This document shows, piece after piece, positions 13,251 through 24,086 of a stretch of DNA of 64,000 nt (the first letter of the stretch is position 1; each line of letters opens with the position of its first letter). The stretch is taken from contig OY997590.1 of NCBI GenBank assembly GCA_963921825.1, forward strand, positions 57,340,012-57,404,011, given 5' to 3'. The translations under genes were made by a program, and so were the position numbers. This stretch comes from Erodium maritimum (lineage: Eukaryota > Streptophyta > Magnoliopsida > Geraniales > Geraniaceae). Under the pieces are notes generated by a model that worked only from the letters and a program-made list of their open reading frames with translations, ran no database searches and had not been told where the DNA came from.

Positions 13251-13575
13251 ACATCACGTAGTTACAACCCGGTCCAGGCGTCCCCGAACTACATTGTACC
13301 CATTTGATGTCAACACCGTCACGCTCGACTACAGGGGCGCCCCTGAGTCGAGTCGCGACAGTTTAAAAAAATGTTTTACGCAGCAACACACAAACGGTAT
13401 GCCAGTAACCCCGTACTGCACATACACACAAACACAAACAGGACTCAAAACACAACGGGTCTACACACGGTTCCGACCTGCGTACCCAATGCACGACGGG
13501 ACTTTACTGACTCGACTTTCCCCACCTAATTGACGTACAGTCCGAGGTGTGAAACCTCGAGCTCTAATACCAAGC
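13251..13575 (-). other. Gypsy 5' leader and primer-binding site
   Basis: 13561-13573 is the minus-strand primer-binding site TTGGTATTAGAGC, complementary in type to the 3' end of initiator tRNA-Met. The next 300 bases on the minus strand match the leader of the 60.7 kb gypsy element (about 62690-62815), including GTAGTCGA and GGTTGTAAC. This links the two elements to one lineage. Confidence 0.75.
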
Positions 13576-14149
13576 TGTCACGCCCCAATTTCAGTATACC
13601 GAACTCGGGACGCGAACATTTAAAATAATAAAACCTTTGAAACCTGTTTTGAAACAACACTTTAAAATCGCCATTTAGTTAATCAAAATAATAATTACAA
13701 CTCAAAAACGTCCCAACAATTGGACAAAGTACAAGGTATCCGTCGCTAGACTCAAAATAAACCCAGAATCCCGCTCCCAGCTCTTCAAGCTTCGGAAGCT
13801 CACCTAGTCCAACCTGCGACCGGTACCTGTAGGAAAAGCAGTTAGGGGTGAGCGTTCGCTCACCACCACGGATAACAGACTGACTACGGCATAATTAGCA
13901 GACAATGCCGGCAACACCAACAACAAACTCAACACCGGGGATCGATATCCCCAACACAAGTACTCCGACTGACACACACCCACTATTACCTTCCTCGACC
14001 GAATCAACACTCTGACACGTAAAGCAGACCCAACACCACGATCACGACCTCTTCCAAGGACTCAAAAGACCACCACGCAACACAAAAGATCACAAAGGAT
14101 CGCACACCAAACAAGATCACAAAGGATCGCACGTCAGCTGCTCAGTAAC

Positions 14150-14470
14150 CTCCCTCACTCACGCGCTTTGCCGAATCACTCAAGCCAGGCGGTCGACCTG
14201 TCTCAGTAACCTCTCTCACTCACGCGCTTTGCCGAACCACTCAGGCCAGGCGGTCGACCTGTCTCAATAACCTCTCTCACTCACGCGCTTTGCCGAACCA
14301 CTCAGGCCAGGCGGTCGACCTGTCTCAGTAACCTCTCGCACTCACGTGCTTTGCCGAACCACTCAGGTCAAGCGGTCGACCTGTCTCAGTAACCTCTCTC
14401 ACTCACGCGCTTCCCCGACACAAAGTCGGGCCAGACGGTCGACCTGTCTCAGTAACCTCTCTCACTCAGG
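14150..14470. repeat. 61-bp tandem repeat in the gypsy LTR
   Basis: The word ACGCGCTTTGCC or a close variant recurs at 14161, 14222, 14283, 14344 and 14405, exactly 61 bp apart. Each unit also carries GGCGGTCGACCTGTCTCA. There are about five units. A related GGCGGTCGACCTGTC occurs once in the LTR at 30223, so the array expanded in this family. Confidence 0.9.
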
Positions 14471-14589
14471 TAACCACAATCACAATCACAAGCAAGTTCA
14501 ACAAAAAGCAACAGCACAGGTTCAACACTCCACAAGCACTCATGGCCACACAAGACACCAATAGTAAAACACGGACTCAACAACCCCAC

Positions 14590-15015
14590 GGGTACTCACG
14601 GCCTCCCAAGACACACCAACAGTAACTCACGGGCTCAACAACCCCACGGGCACTCACGGCCTCCCAAGACACACCAACAGTAACTCACGGGCTCAACAGC
14701 CCCACGGGCACTCACGGCCTCCCAAGACACACCAACAGTAACTCACGGGCTCAACAACCCCACGGGCACTCACGGCCTCCCAAGATACACCAAACAGTAA
14801 CTCACGGGCTCACCAACCCCACGGGCACTCATGGCCACCCAAGACACCAACAGTAAAGTAACACGGGTTCAACAACCCAACGACACTCACGGACACCCAA
14901 GACACCAACAATAAAGTAACACGGGTTCAACAACCCAACGGGCACTCATGGCCACCCAAGACACAAACAATAAAGTAACACGGGTTCAACAACCCAACGG
15001 GCACTCATGGCCACC
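14590..15015. repeat. 58-bp tandem repeat in the gypsy LTR
   Basis: GCCTCCCAAGAC recurs at 14601, 14659, 14717 and 14775, a spacing of 58 bp. Degenerate units then continue to about 15015 with CACGGGTTCAACAACCCAACGG and GGCCACCCAAGACAC words. Shorter ACGGGCTCTCAAGGCCACCCAA units near 30560-30830 are the homologous array in another LTR. Confidence 0.85.
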
Positions 15016-17763
15016 CACGACACAAACAATAAAGTACAATCAACCTCCGGGCATAATAATGCCTCCAGCAGTTCTAATATCAACAGTTTCACAATCAACC
15101 TCCGGGCATGGTCATATGCCTCTAGTATTCCTAATGTCGATAAGTTCACTGCTCCTACGACACTACTAAGCGTCACATGCTTTTCTAATATTCGCTACGT
15201 TCCCGTATCATGCCTTTCTAATATTCGATAAACCTACTTAACCCACGACACCCCGGTGTCACATGCAATTCTACTGTTAACTTTCCCTAGTCAGGGCCGA
15301 GATCCGGCTACTTTTCCCTACCTCGTGCGTGTTCTCCAAAAGTGCCCAAATAAGCCCCGGCGTGATCTCCGTCACTCGCCTAGCTTTCCTTTGCCTCGGT
15401 CCGCAGCACGATCTAAAAGAACACAATTTTAAACGCTTTTAAGCTTGCAGACATAATGCTGAATTTATTAAACCTGACGCCCAAAAGTAACCCCGACAAT
15501 GTCGATCACTCCCAAACTCCCCAATTATTCGACATTGTCGATATTGGACCCGGAAAGGCCCGATTCGCCCGACATGGCGAATCTGCCCGGGTTTTGAAAA
15601 CGCCCTTCCGGGGCTCCGAAAATTCCCGTTTTCTTTTCTACGGTCTTAGAATAATTCAAAGGTTCCTAGGCACTCGACGGAAACGAATTCCGACTTCCGA
15701 GTCAATTAATTAACGTTTAAATTTTCTAAACCCGATAATTACAACTTTTCCAATTTAATTCCAAATTTCAATTCGGTTGTGGATAAATGATCCGGGGAAC
15801 GTTCTAAACCACCCAAACACAAAACCCGATCACCCGAGCTCGTGGGCCCCACCCGGCCAAGTTTGGCAAAATTCCCATTTTGCCCCAAAATGTTCCTAAC
15901 GAACCCCAAACCTCAACCATTCATCTTTAATCCAATTCTAACCAAAACCCAACCATATTTGAATCGTTTTAACTCAAACCCTAAAATTCGAACTTAACAA
16001 AACGAAAATCGGTTAGGTGCTCACCGTAGAGAATGACGGTGTGAGCTTGAATCTTCTATCGTTGAGACGATCCAACGGTTTGATCGACGGGAATCACCAA
16101 AACCTTCAACTTCTCCTTCTCTTTTCTCTCCTTCTTCCAACTCACTTTTATCTCTCCAAAACTCCATTTTTTTCAATAATGAACGTGTAACACTCTTCCT
16201 CTTTCCTTTTGTTTTAGTTTAGAAACAACTAACCATCATATTCATTACATGTGTCATGTGGGTCCACCTTTATTTTGGTTTAAAAGCAACTAACCACCAT
16301 TTGCTTGACATGTGTCAATTGGGTCCCACCCCTTTTGGAAAATATCTTCTAGATATTTTTCAGTCAGATTCGCGAAATTCGGCCGTCTCGGGCCCCGAAC
16401 GGGCACTTTTTCCAAGAAATTACGAAACTTCACGGGCTACAAGGAAACGGCTCAACTAAGACCGCTGCAACGACGACTAAGCTTTTTGGATCCAAAACGG
16501 TCCTCGAATGGACCAAAACGTCGCTCGGTTGACTTTTCCAGCGAAAAGTCAACATTTCCCAAATTGGTCAGAAAGTTGCCCTGAGTCCCCCGGAACTCAC
16601 TTTGGTCGATAACGGGGTCAACTTAAGTCCGGTATGACCCTCGGGGTCAATCTTAGGTTTAATTAAGTGTCTGCTTAATTTTTTTTAATTTTCCTGTTTT
16701 TCGCAGATTTGACTGGCGTTGACCGAGAGTGGTTGTTACAGATGGTCTATGCTGGGGAGACTTTATGAAGATTAGGATCAGAGCAAACATCAGAGTTCCC
16801 CTGTAGAGCCAACTTTGGTTTCGGTTATCGATTTCTCAGGTACGTACTCGTCTGGTGATTTCATATGAACATTTGCCTGAACACTGTTTTGGATGCTGCT
16901 GTGCTGGCCACTTGTTCCCAGTATGCCCCGTGGTGGGTGGTAAAAGGGACCCATCGCTAAAGGCACCGGCGGATCCCAGATCTGGGATGGAGAGGTCGAA
17001 ACATGGGAAGACAAAGCAGGAACAAACTGGACGTACCTGAGAAGCTGGGGATAATGGGGGTTTCAAGGCGGTGGGGCCGAGTACTCCTCAAAAGACCCAG
17101 GAACCACAGGAGCAGGGGAGACAATCTTTCTACAAGGAGGAGGAGGAGGAGGCTCCGGTCGGGTGGCTTCCCAGGGAGATGTCGTCATCCCTTTATGGGA
17201 AGAAACAGGGCGAGAGGGAGGTGGAACCTGAAGAAGGGACAAGATCATCAGATTCGGAGGGAGCATCGAATGTAGTGGCGGGGGCCGGTAAGCACCCCCG
17301 CCTCCAGGAATGAGAGCCTGGAGACCCAGGAAGGGTTTGGTCGACTGTATCCCCTTCCTAGCAGTTTGGTGGTAGTGGTTCTGCCAACAGTCGATGAGAT
17401 ACTCCCCTACCACTTCGGGGTCGGCATTCCCACGTTCAGGAGCCCTACACTTATCATTTAAGGGAGGACGACGCACGCTGACTTACCGGGGGAGTTATCG
17501 GTCCACCACTGTTCAACTTTCACCTGGTCTGCTCGATCAGTATTTTATGGTTGGAGCATCCTGTATCGGTATCCATGGATGCTACCGCTGTCAACCCCCC
17601 GACCACCTCTATGCATATGAGCACAATTTATTTCTCAGCATTTATGTCTCAGTTTATTTATCTTTGGATTACTATTTTGTAAGGGGTTTGTCGACAGACG
17701 ATTACCTTGTTACTTTTCTATCTTAATAATATTGTCATTCCTCTCAAAAAAAATATCAAAATA

Positions 17764-18374
17764 CAAAATACAAAAAAAAAAACTAATAATGTTCTCATTT
17801 TGATTTTACTCCAAATATAATATAAATCTAAATTTTAATGATAAACCACTAAAGAAGAATGCGTCTCACATTCTATTTATTATAAAACTCAAGACCATTA
17901 CATATATATTGTCTCTCACACAATTTCATCTTTGTTTAAAACTTTTAATTTTTCAAATCAAATTCTGAACTTTCAACTAATTGGACAAAACAATGAGTCG
18001 GAAGATCTTCATATTTAAGGCCTAGATACAGCAGATGTTTTTACAGATTTTAAGACTTAGGCTAGGCCTAAGCAAACTTTTACAACCGTTTTTGTAATAG
18101 TATTTCCACATGCCAATCGGATCTTTTTGGACGAGAAATAATATGCCAGTGGATGTTCCCAGGTAGAAAATGAAAATCCGAATCCAATTCCGTTGAATTT
18201 AGGAAAAAGTAAAAAGGGCCTTTCATGAATCAATCGCGCAAGCAAGCGCGTAGCCGCTACTTCCTTTCCCAACACTCTACAAGTAGTTATTACCCGTAAA
18301 TCCGAATCCTCTGTAATTAACCATTTCAACAACAAATTCATTACATCGAACCCAAATCCAATTCCGAAACCAGG
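17764..18374 (+). promoter_or_regulatory. VIK upstream region and 5' UTR
   Basis: AT-rich sequence lies between the LINE target duplication and the VIK start codon. The LINE complex therefore ends only about 610 bp from the start codon, so any regulatory DNA further upstream has been pushed 12 kb away. No convincing TATA box could be assigned. Confidence 0.45.
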
Positions 18375-21300
18375 ATGAGCTCCGGCGGCGAGAGCTCCGA
18401 CGCTCCCGACGGCGCTAGGGACAAGGAGAAGCAGAAGGAAAAGGCCAGAGTCAGCCGGACGTCGCTCATACTCTGGCACGCCCACCAAAACGACGCCTCA
18501 GCTGTTCGCAAGCTCCTCGAGGAAGATCAGGCCCTCGTCCACGCCAAGGACTACGACAGTCGCACCCCGCTCCATGTCGCCTCCCTCCACGGCTGGATCG
18601 ACGTCGCCAAGACCTTGATCGAGTTCGGCGCCGATGTCAACGCCCAGGATCGCTGGAAAAATACCGTACTTCCTCAATTTTCTTTCTCTGAATTCGGTGT
18701 TTCTCGATTGATTCGATTGCTGACGACCTCCAATTGTTAGCTTTTCAATTTTAGTTGCTAAGTTTGGTAGCTGAAACTGAAATGTGATACTTTCCCTGAG
18801 ATTTGGTGCTGTGAACTGATTTTAGATGATAGGGTTCAAGGTTTAGGTTTGGCTTAATTTCACACTGCTACTTTGCTGTCAAAGCCGTGATTTTTTTTTC
18901 ATCTTGGCAGCCTCTAGCCGATGCAGAAGGAGCTAAGAAGCAGAACATGATTGCCTTCTTAAAAGCCTACGGTGGCTTGTCCTACGTAAGTCTAATGCTT
19001 CAATTAGTCTCTCTTGATTTCATGTTTGGGCTGTTAATGCTATTGTCTTGGTTTAGTGTTCGTTGCTTTTTAGTTGTGATAATTGCCCTCTGACTTGCCA
19101 TTAGTGATTAATTCAGTGGGTATTACAACTGCAAGCGGCAGCTTATACGTCTATCATACTGTTTATAGGATTAGTTGTCCAAAACTACCCTAAAGTTTCG
19201 TCCACAAATGAAATGATGCACAAAGTTTCGTCCACGCTGTGTGGCTACACTATAGTTTCGTCCACAGACTTCTGTCAAGAAAACTAACGGAATATTATGT
19301 TTATGTTATGCATATGACACATGTGCCAGTTAAGGGTAAAGTGAAATGACCATTTTACCCTTCTTCAACCCTAATCATTCATTTGGCCCTTTAAAATTAC
19401 AAATTACCCTTATTTAATTATAAAAGAATAAAGAAATTAATTAAATAAAAGAAATCAGAAATCGGAAAAAATTATAAAAATTCAATTCAAACCCACAAGG
19501 GTAAAATAGTCATTTTAAGTGTTGCTGTTAAATTTTCTTGACAGAAGTCTGTGGACGAAACTATAGTGTAGCCACACAGCGTGGACGAAACTTTGTGCAT
19601 CATTTCATTTGTGGACGAAACTTTAGGGTAGTTTTGGACATTTAACCCTTGTTTATAATGTGGTCACAATAAATAATTTCTTCTTATTGTAACGTGGAAG
19701 TCAAATATATGCACTTTCAAACTTTTTCATAAAGGACGATGTCCAAGTATCTGTATGAATAGCATGCCATTGAGCAATATCCTAGTCACTGAATGTTAAG
19801 TAATTAATTTTGTCTGAAATTTATCATAGGGTGGGATCTGATTTTGAGTGTGTCTACGCAGGGTCAAAGTGGAAGCCATTTTGAACCAAAGGCTGTTCCT
19901 CCTCCTCTCCCAAATAAGTGTGACTGGGAAATTGACCCAACTGAGCTGGATTTCTCAAGTGCTTCTTTTATTGGCAAGGTATGACTTTGTTTCCTTCGCG
20001 ACATGAAATTATAATGGTATGCCAAGTCCTATGATGAAAGCCTGAAATATCTGCGAGCTTGAGTGGTACTGTTTTGTGGTTTGTTTGTGTTAAATTTCCT
20101 AGTGGATCTTGTATTCTTATTTTATGTACAAATGTATGTTGTAGGGGTCCTTTGGTGAGATATTGAAAGCCTATTGGCGTGGAACACCAGTAGCTGTCAA
20201 GCGTATTCTTCCAAATCTTTCAGATGATAGACTGGTGATGTAAGGTTCATTGTGTAATTCACTCTCCTACTTACTGATTTTTACAATAGATCCAGAAACT
20301 GCTTGTTTTAGGATCTATGGTGATCTGAAGGATAGTATCAATAAGATGAAATTTATCAACTAACATGGAGAGATGTCACCTCATTTTCTTGTCCAATATT
20401 AATATATCTCAATTTGTATTGTAAGTGTCTTACATGTTTGTTGCTATCTCATATCAGTCAGGACTTTAGGCATGAAGTTAATTTGCTAGTAAAGCTTCGT
20501 CACCCAAATATAGTTCAGTTTCTTGGAGCTGTGACAGACAAGAAGCCTCTGATGTTAATTACTGAGTATTTACGAGGGGTACTTTGTCAATTTCTTGCTC
20601 CGTGTTATTCTTCTTATTTCTGATATGTATATTATTCTTTTAGCCATCTTGCTCATTTATTAAATTGATGTGATGTTACAGGGTGATCTTCATCAGTACC
20701 TCAAGGATAAAGGTTCACTTAGTCCGTCAACAGCAATCAATTTTGCACTGGACATTGCCAGGTACTTGAAATTTCTATCCTGCTCTTTAACTACCTTGAG
20801 AAATTTCAGTGAACCTTTGTAACTCTATTCAGTTGTGTGCCTGCCCCGAAGAAAATAAAAGTGTTTATCGCAAATTAATCTACATGCTGGCTTTGATGAA
20901 TCTTGTTATTATGCTAATATGATTTTCTATGCTCAGAGGCATGGCATATCTTCATAATGAACCGAATGTCATAGTTCACAGAGACCTAAAACCAAGGTGA
21001 GTAACCTTCTTTTTGGATTTTGTTGGGCACACTAGAAAGATAATAATATCTGCCTCTTACAAATACGCTGAAGTTGTCATAGTATGTGAAAACTATTCTC
21101 AGAATAGGGGGTCTCATGCAAATTTGTTTCTTTGGTGATTTTCTTAACCTAAACACATATGATGTCTTTCTCTTCTCTCCATTTTTAGTTAGAAGTTGCT
21201 ACTGTTACAATTTTACCTGCTCTTTTTCTGAATTTCAGGAATGTTCTTTTAGTCAACTCCAGTGCGGACCATTTAAAAGTTGGAGATTTTGGACTAAGCA

Positions 21301-22074
21301 AGCTCATCAAAGTTCAGAATTCTCATGATGTGTACAAAATGACTGGCGAGACAGGAAGTTGTGAGTGTTGTATCTAATACAATTTGAATGAAGTATACTG
21401 TGTTTGTTCTTGAAGCTTACTTGTACCAATTTTCTTATGGAACAAAACAAAAGATCGCTATATGGCGCCTGAAGTTTTCAAGCACCGCAAATATGACAAG
21501 AAGGTCGACGTGTTTTCTTTTGCGATGATATTATATGAGGTAAAGTTTAGGTTCCATATGAAGTGTTATTAAGATTGAAAGCCGTTTCTGAATCATAGTT
21601 TGGTATGAATTGACACAGATGCTTGAAGGAGACCCGCCGCTTTCCACTTATGAACCTTATGAAGCAGCCAGATATGTGGCAGAAGGACACAGGCCTCAGT
21701 TTCGCAGTAAAGGATACATTACAGATCTGAGAGAGTAAGTTAACACTTTAAAAGTAACAAAACATGGCTAAAACACGATCAAATCGAAACACATTTCTGT
21801 GGCATAAACATCCTCTTGTTCAATATTGTCATTCTCACATATTCAGCTGGCGCCACTATTTTTATGTCTCTCTTATACTCTTTCAGCCTAACTTACGATA
21901 CAATAGTGCACTCGTATTGTGATTACTAATCTATTGACTGTTTCCAGGTTAACAGAGCAGTGTTGGGCCCAAGACATGAACCGCAGACCTTCATTCCTGG
22001 ACATTCTCAAAAGACTTGAACAGATCAAGGAACATCTCCCACACGATCACCATTGGAGAGTCTTCAACACATAA
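18375..22074 (+). CDS. VIK: Ankyrin-repeat Raf-like protein kinase, VIK/integrin-linked-kinase type
   Basis: The 429-residue protein is encoded by 11 exons: 18375-18665, 18911-18985, 19862-19978, 20145-20239, 20458-20578, 20682-20761, 20937-20996, 21239-21360, 21454-21539, 21619-21734 and 21948-22074. Every intron is GT...AG and the exons sum to 1290 nt. A charged N-terminus leads into two ankyrin repeats (about 28-93, TPLHVASLHGW, GADVNAQD). The kinase domain starts near 158. It has the glycine loop GKGSFG (160-165), Lys180, Glu199, HRDLKPRN with Asp276, DFG with Asp296, and APE at 325-327, so all catalytic residues are present. VIK in Arabidopsis binds the vascular receptor kinase VH1/BRL2 and regulates vacuolar sugar transport. 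That role is known for the family and inferred here. The start is the first ATG of exon 1 and gives the family's usual N-terminus. Confidence 0.97.
19159..19657. mobile_element. MITE in VIK intron 2
   Basis: The element at 19168-19648 (481 bp) has arms of about 120 bp that form a near-perfect palindrome. The left arm runs TTGTCCAAAACTACCC, AAAGTTTCGTCCAC and so on; the right arm is its complement, ending GGGTAGTTTTGGACA. The flanks are CTGTTTATA (19159-19167) and TTGTTTATA (19649-19657), an 8 of 9 base duplication that fits a Mutator or hAT origin. Its centre is AT-rich and non-coding. It lies well inside the intron and splits no splice site. Confidence 0.85.
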
Positions 22075-22568
22075 AAGTTCCATATTCAGACGTGTAGATA
22101 ACATATTGCCATTTCCTCCATATTACTCAACTGAGAAAGCTTGGGACAGAGGAGATGTTTGTTTCCTTGGTTTTCTGCCTTTTATTCTTGATTTCGGGTC
22201 TCCAAAACTGTCATATAGAAACAAGTGTTTCATTTCTTCTCTACCCTAGATTTAAGTATGTATTAAATTATTATTTAATGTTCTATTTGTCCAAAGTACT
22301 GTGATTTGTTTCAATTTGTCCTCATATTCGATTTTTTATATCCCGATTGGTATCAGTACGCGCTCATTTTGCTTCTAGTTTTCCGTTTTGATGGTTGTTG
22401 ATTAGAACAAAAAAAATGAATTTTTATGACAAAATGGTCACACTTTGTAGAAATAAGGCCTAAAGTATGAATTGAAATGTAAGTTGATATAACTAGTGCA
22501 AAGTTGGTAGAGATGCTGGACTATTATACAAAAGCAGCAAAAACCAAATAGCACAACTATTACCAAAC
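22075..22568. other. Convergent gap holding both 3' UTRs
   Basis: About 494 bp separate the VIK stop codon from the p24 stop codon. Both transcripts end here, so the 3' UTRs may overlap as antisense. No other feature was recognised. Confidence 0.6.
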
Positions 22569-24014
22569 TTAAATGAGCTTCCTTTTCTCGAAAAAAGTCT
22601 TCAAGTGCCAAAGTTGCAAGGCTGCGACTGATAAGCAAATGAGAAGGGAAAGGAAACCCATCCAGACCATCTTCGAGATAGTTGTTTTATTAAGTTGTTG
22701 CATTTCTGCTTCCCTGCAACACCAACGAATATCATAACATTGCTCAGACAAGTAACAAGTTGTATGTTTCCTTAATTACCTCTCACGTAGATAAAACATC
22801 TCTTCGTGGATGGAAGTGACAGTATCAAATAACTTCTTCAGCTCTATTTCCATCACCTGCCATTGCATTGCATATATTCAGCTCTCCTCCAAACACATCA
22901 AATATACACAGATTTAACTGGCTTTTTCCTCATTACCATTGGATGATTATCTTTTATTCTTACTAATAGTAACACCCCCCAGAGAGCATACAAGCTAGAC
23001 CGAATGCAAGTTATGTTTGTGAATGCCAAATGTTCCTGTTTGTCATATGGTATTTTGGGTGCAAAAGCAACAATCTAATTAAGTCTGACAGATCAACTTA
23101 ATGAAAGACGAGGTTAACCTTACATAAGTTTTTGATCCTCCCAGTTGTTTTCCAAACTAACAATTTTAAAGGAAATGGAATTGATAATGCGAGCAACCAA
23201 TCAAACTGAACTAGTATAACGGATTATAGTTGAAGCTCAATCGTTCAACAGTAAAGAGTTTGGGTTCTTTTGAAATGTAAAATAGTGTCATTTCTAGGAA
23301 TACACTTGACTGCATTTATGATTTCTAAAAATGTCACCCAATAATAACAACCTTATAATGCAGCAATGCCTCACTATGTAGATCACTCAGAACAAGCCTC
23401 CCATATCAATCCTCAGGTTTCATCAAAACTAGGAATCATCCAAAACTCAAACATCAACAATTACCAATTACCAATCAGCAATTCAGATAATCTAAAAGAA
23501 AAGAGAAAGCGATGGGACTTACATCAACAGTGCCTTTTTTGGCAACGGCAGACCAGTCCTTGGCAGCCACTCCTGTCCTCCAATCAAAATCAACCGAGAA
23601 CTGGGCCTGAGGTTTGTACTCGGGCGCAAAGAAGCACGTCATGTACTCTCCGCCGTCCGTCGCCGTGAAAGCGAACTGCCCAGATTCCACGCCGTCCTCG
23701 TAATGATGATTGTTCCCGTACGAAGAAGTAACCTGTAAAACGACACCCAACCCATCAAATCAAAAACACCCAAACATCGCATACCAAAGATTCAATTTTT
23801 CTCGTACCCTGACCGAGACCCTGTGCGATTCGGGTAATGGGTGGCCTTCGTGGGGGTTGACGATGCTGTACTTTCCGACGGTCATCGAATCGGTCTTGAT
23901 ATCCTCTGCTATGCATTTGGTGTGACCCGATTCCAATTCCAAGTGCAGTGACAGGGACGAAGAGATGCACAACCCGAGAACCAGGAGGAGACGGAGATTC
24001 AAACGGATCGACAT
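22569..24014 (-). CDS. p24 family transmembrane cargo receptor, delta subfamily
   Basis: Four exons on the minus strand (24014-23808, 23732-23523, 22856-22780 and 22713-22569) total 639 nt and 212 residues, with GT/AG introns. The protein has a hydrophobic signal peptide (about 1-22) and a GOLD domain (about 23-120) with the two conserved cysteines Cys34 and Cys102. A coiled-coil stretch follows (about 140-175), then one membrane helix (about 178-200) and a cytosolic tail HLKTFFEKRKLI. The FF and basic -4/-3 residues of the tail are the COPII and COPI sorting signals of p24 proteins, which cycle between ER and Golgi and select cargo. The start at 24014 puts the signal peptide first; an upstream in-frame ATG at 24062 would add 16 polar residues and is less likely. 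Delta subfamily follows from the tail and GOLD sequence. Confidence 0.95.
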
Positions 24015-24086
24015 TTCTGGGTTTCCAGGACGATCTCGTCGACAAACAGAGTGGTTGATCACTCTCGTCGTGAAGGCTCCTCTGTA

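Larger units (their letters stand above)
13576..16740 (-). repeat. 5' LTR of the gypsy element (3165 bp)
   Basis: This full-length LTR has TG...CA ends. Its excess length over the partner lies in tandem arrays at about 14150-14470 and 14570-15010. Outside the deleted part the two LTRs are collinear with no length difference: 3165 minus 1758 equals 1407, which is the 1414-base deletion minus 7 filler bases. Confidence 0.93.
8875..16745 (-). mobile_element. Ty3/gypsy element, minus strand, internally gutted
   Basis: The 3' LTR is 8880-10637, the remaining internal region is 10638-13575 and the 5' LTR is 13576-16740. The target duplication GATGG is at 8875-8879 and 16741-16745. On the minus strand the LTRs run TGTAA(C/T)AACCACTC...GGGGCGTGACA. 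A primer-binding site TTGGTATTAGAGC (13573-13561) follows the 5' LTR, and a polypurine tract AAGGGGGGTAG precedes the 3' LTR (about 10651-10640). The internal region is only 2.9 kb, against the many kilobases an intact gypsy needs. Outside one large gap the LTRs differ at about ten positions by eye, so the insertion is young compared with its host LINE. Confidence 0.92.
5856..17313 (+). pseudogene. LINE ORF1 (DUF4283 plus CCHC zinc knuckle), split in three
   Basis: Segments are about 5856-6469, 8160-8879 and 16746-17313. Removing the solo LTR leaves 6029-6469 and 8160-8630 in one uninterrupted frame. Removing the gypsy element leaves 8686-8879 in frame with 16746-17040. DUF4283-type sequence covers the end of segment 2 and the start of segment 3 (GVDVDKDG then WGDFMKIRI). 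A zinc knuckle of exact C-x2-C-x4-H-x4-C spacing follows at about 16888-16930 (CFGC...H...C). A frame change near 8630-8690 and a stop at about 16804 show decay independent of the insertions. ORF1 proteins of this type bind LINE RNA. The start codon is uncertain: ATGs at 5845, 5856 and 6029 are possible. Confidence 0.75.
5762..17763 (+). mobile_element. ORF1-only LINE, complete with 16-bp target duplication, carrying two later LTR insertions
   Basis: The same 16 bases (AAAAAATATCAAAATA) occur at 5762-5777 and 17748-17763, the second at the end of an A-rich tail preceded by CTCTC. This is the target duplication of a LINE that landed at 5778. After subtracting the copia solo LTR and the gypsy element with one copy of each of their duplications, the LINE is about 2414 bp. 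It holds a leader, one DUF4283/zinc-knuckle ORF1 (about 5.85-17.3 kb in segments) and a 3' region of about 430 bp. No endonuclease or reverse transcriptase is present. It must have been mobilised by proteins from another LINE. Confidence 0.8.

Noticed and set aside
14150..15015. CRISPR-like regularly spaced repeats
   Set aside because: Whole units are repeated with no unique spacers, in a plant nuclear LTR. They are tandem repeats.
9353..16584. Pairs of identical open frames (9353/15456, 10153/16256, 10209/16312)
   Set aside because: They are the same positions in the two LTRs of one gypsy element, so identity reflects LTR duplication and not a conserved gene family.
18057..18488. 143-codon minus-strand frame over VIK exon 1
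   Set aside because: It is the antisense shadow of VIK exon 1 and its 5' flank, with no domain.
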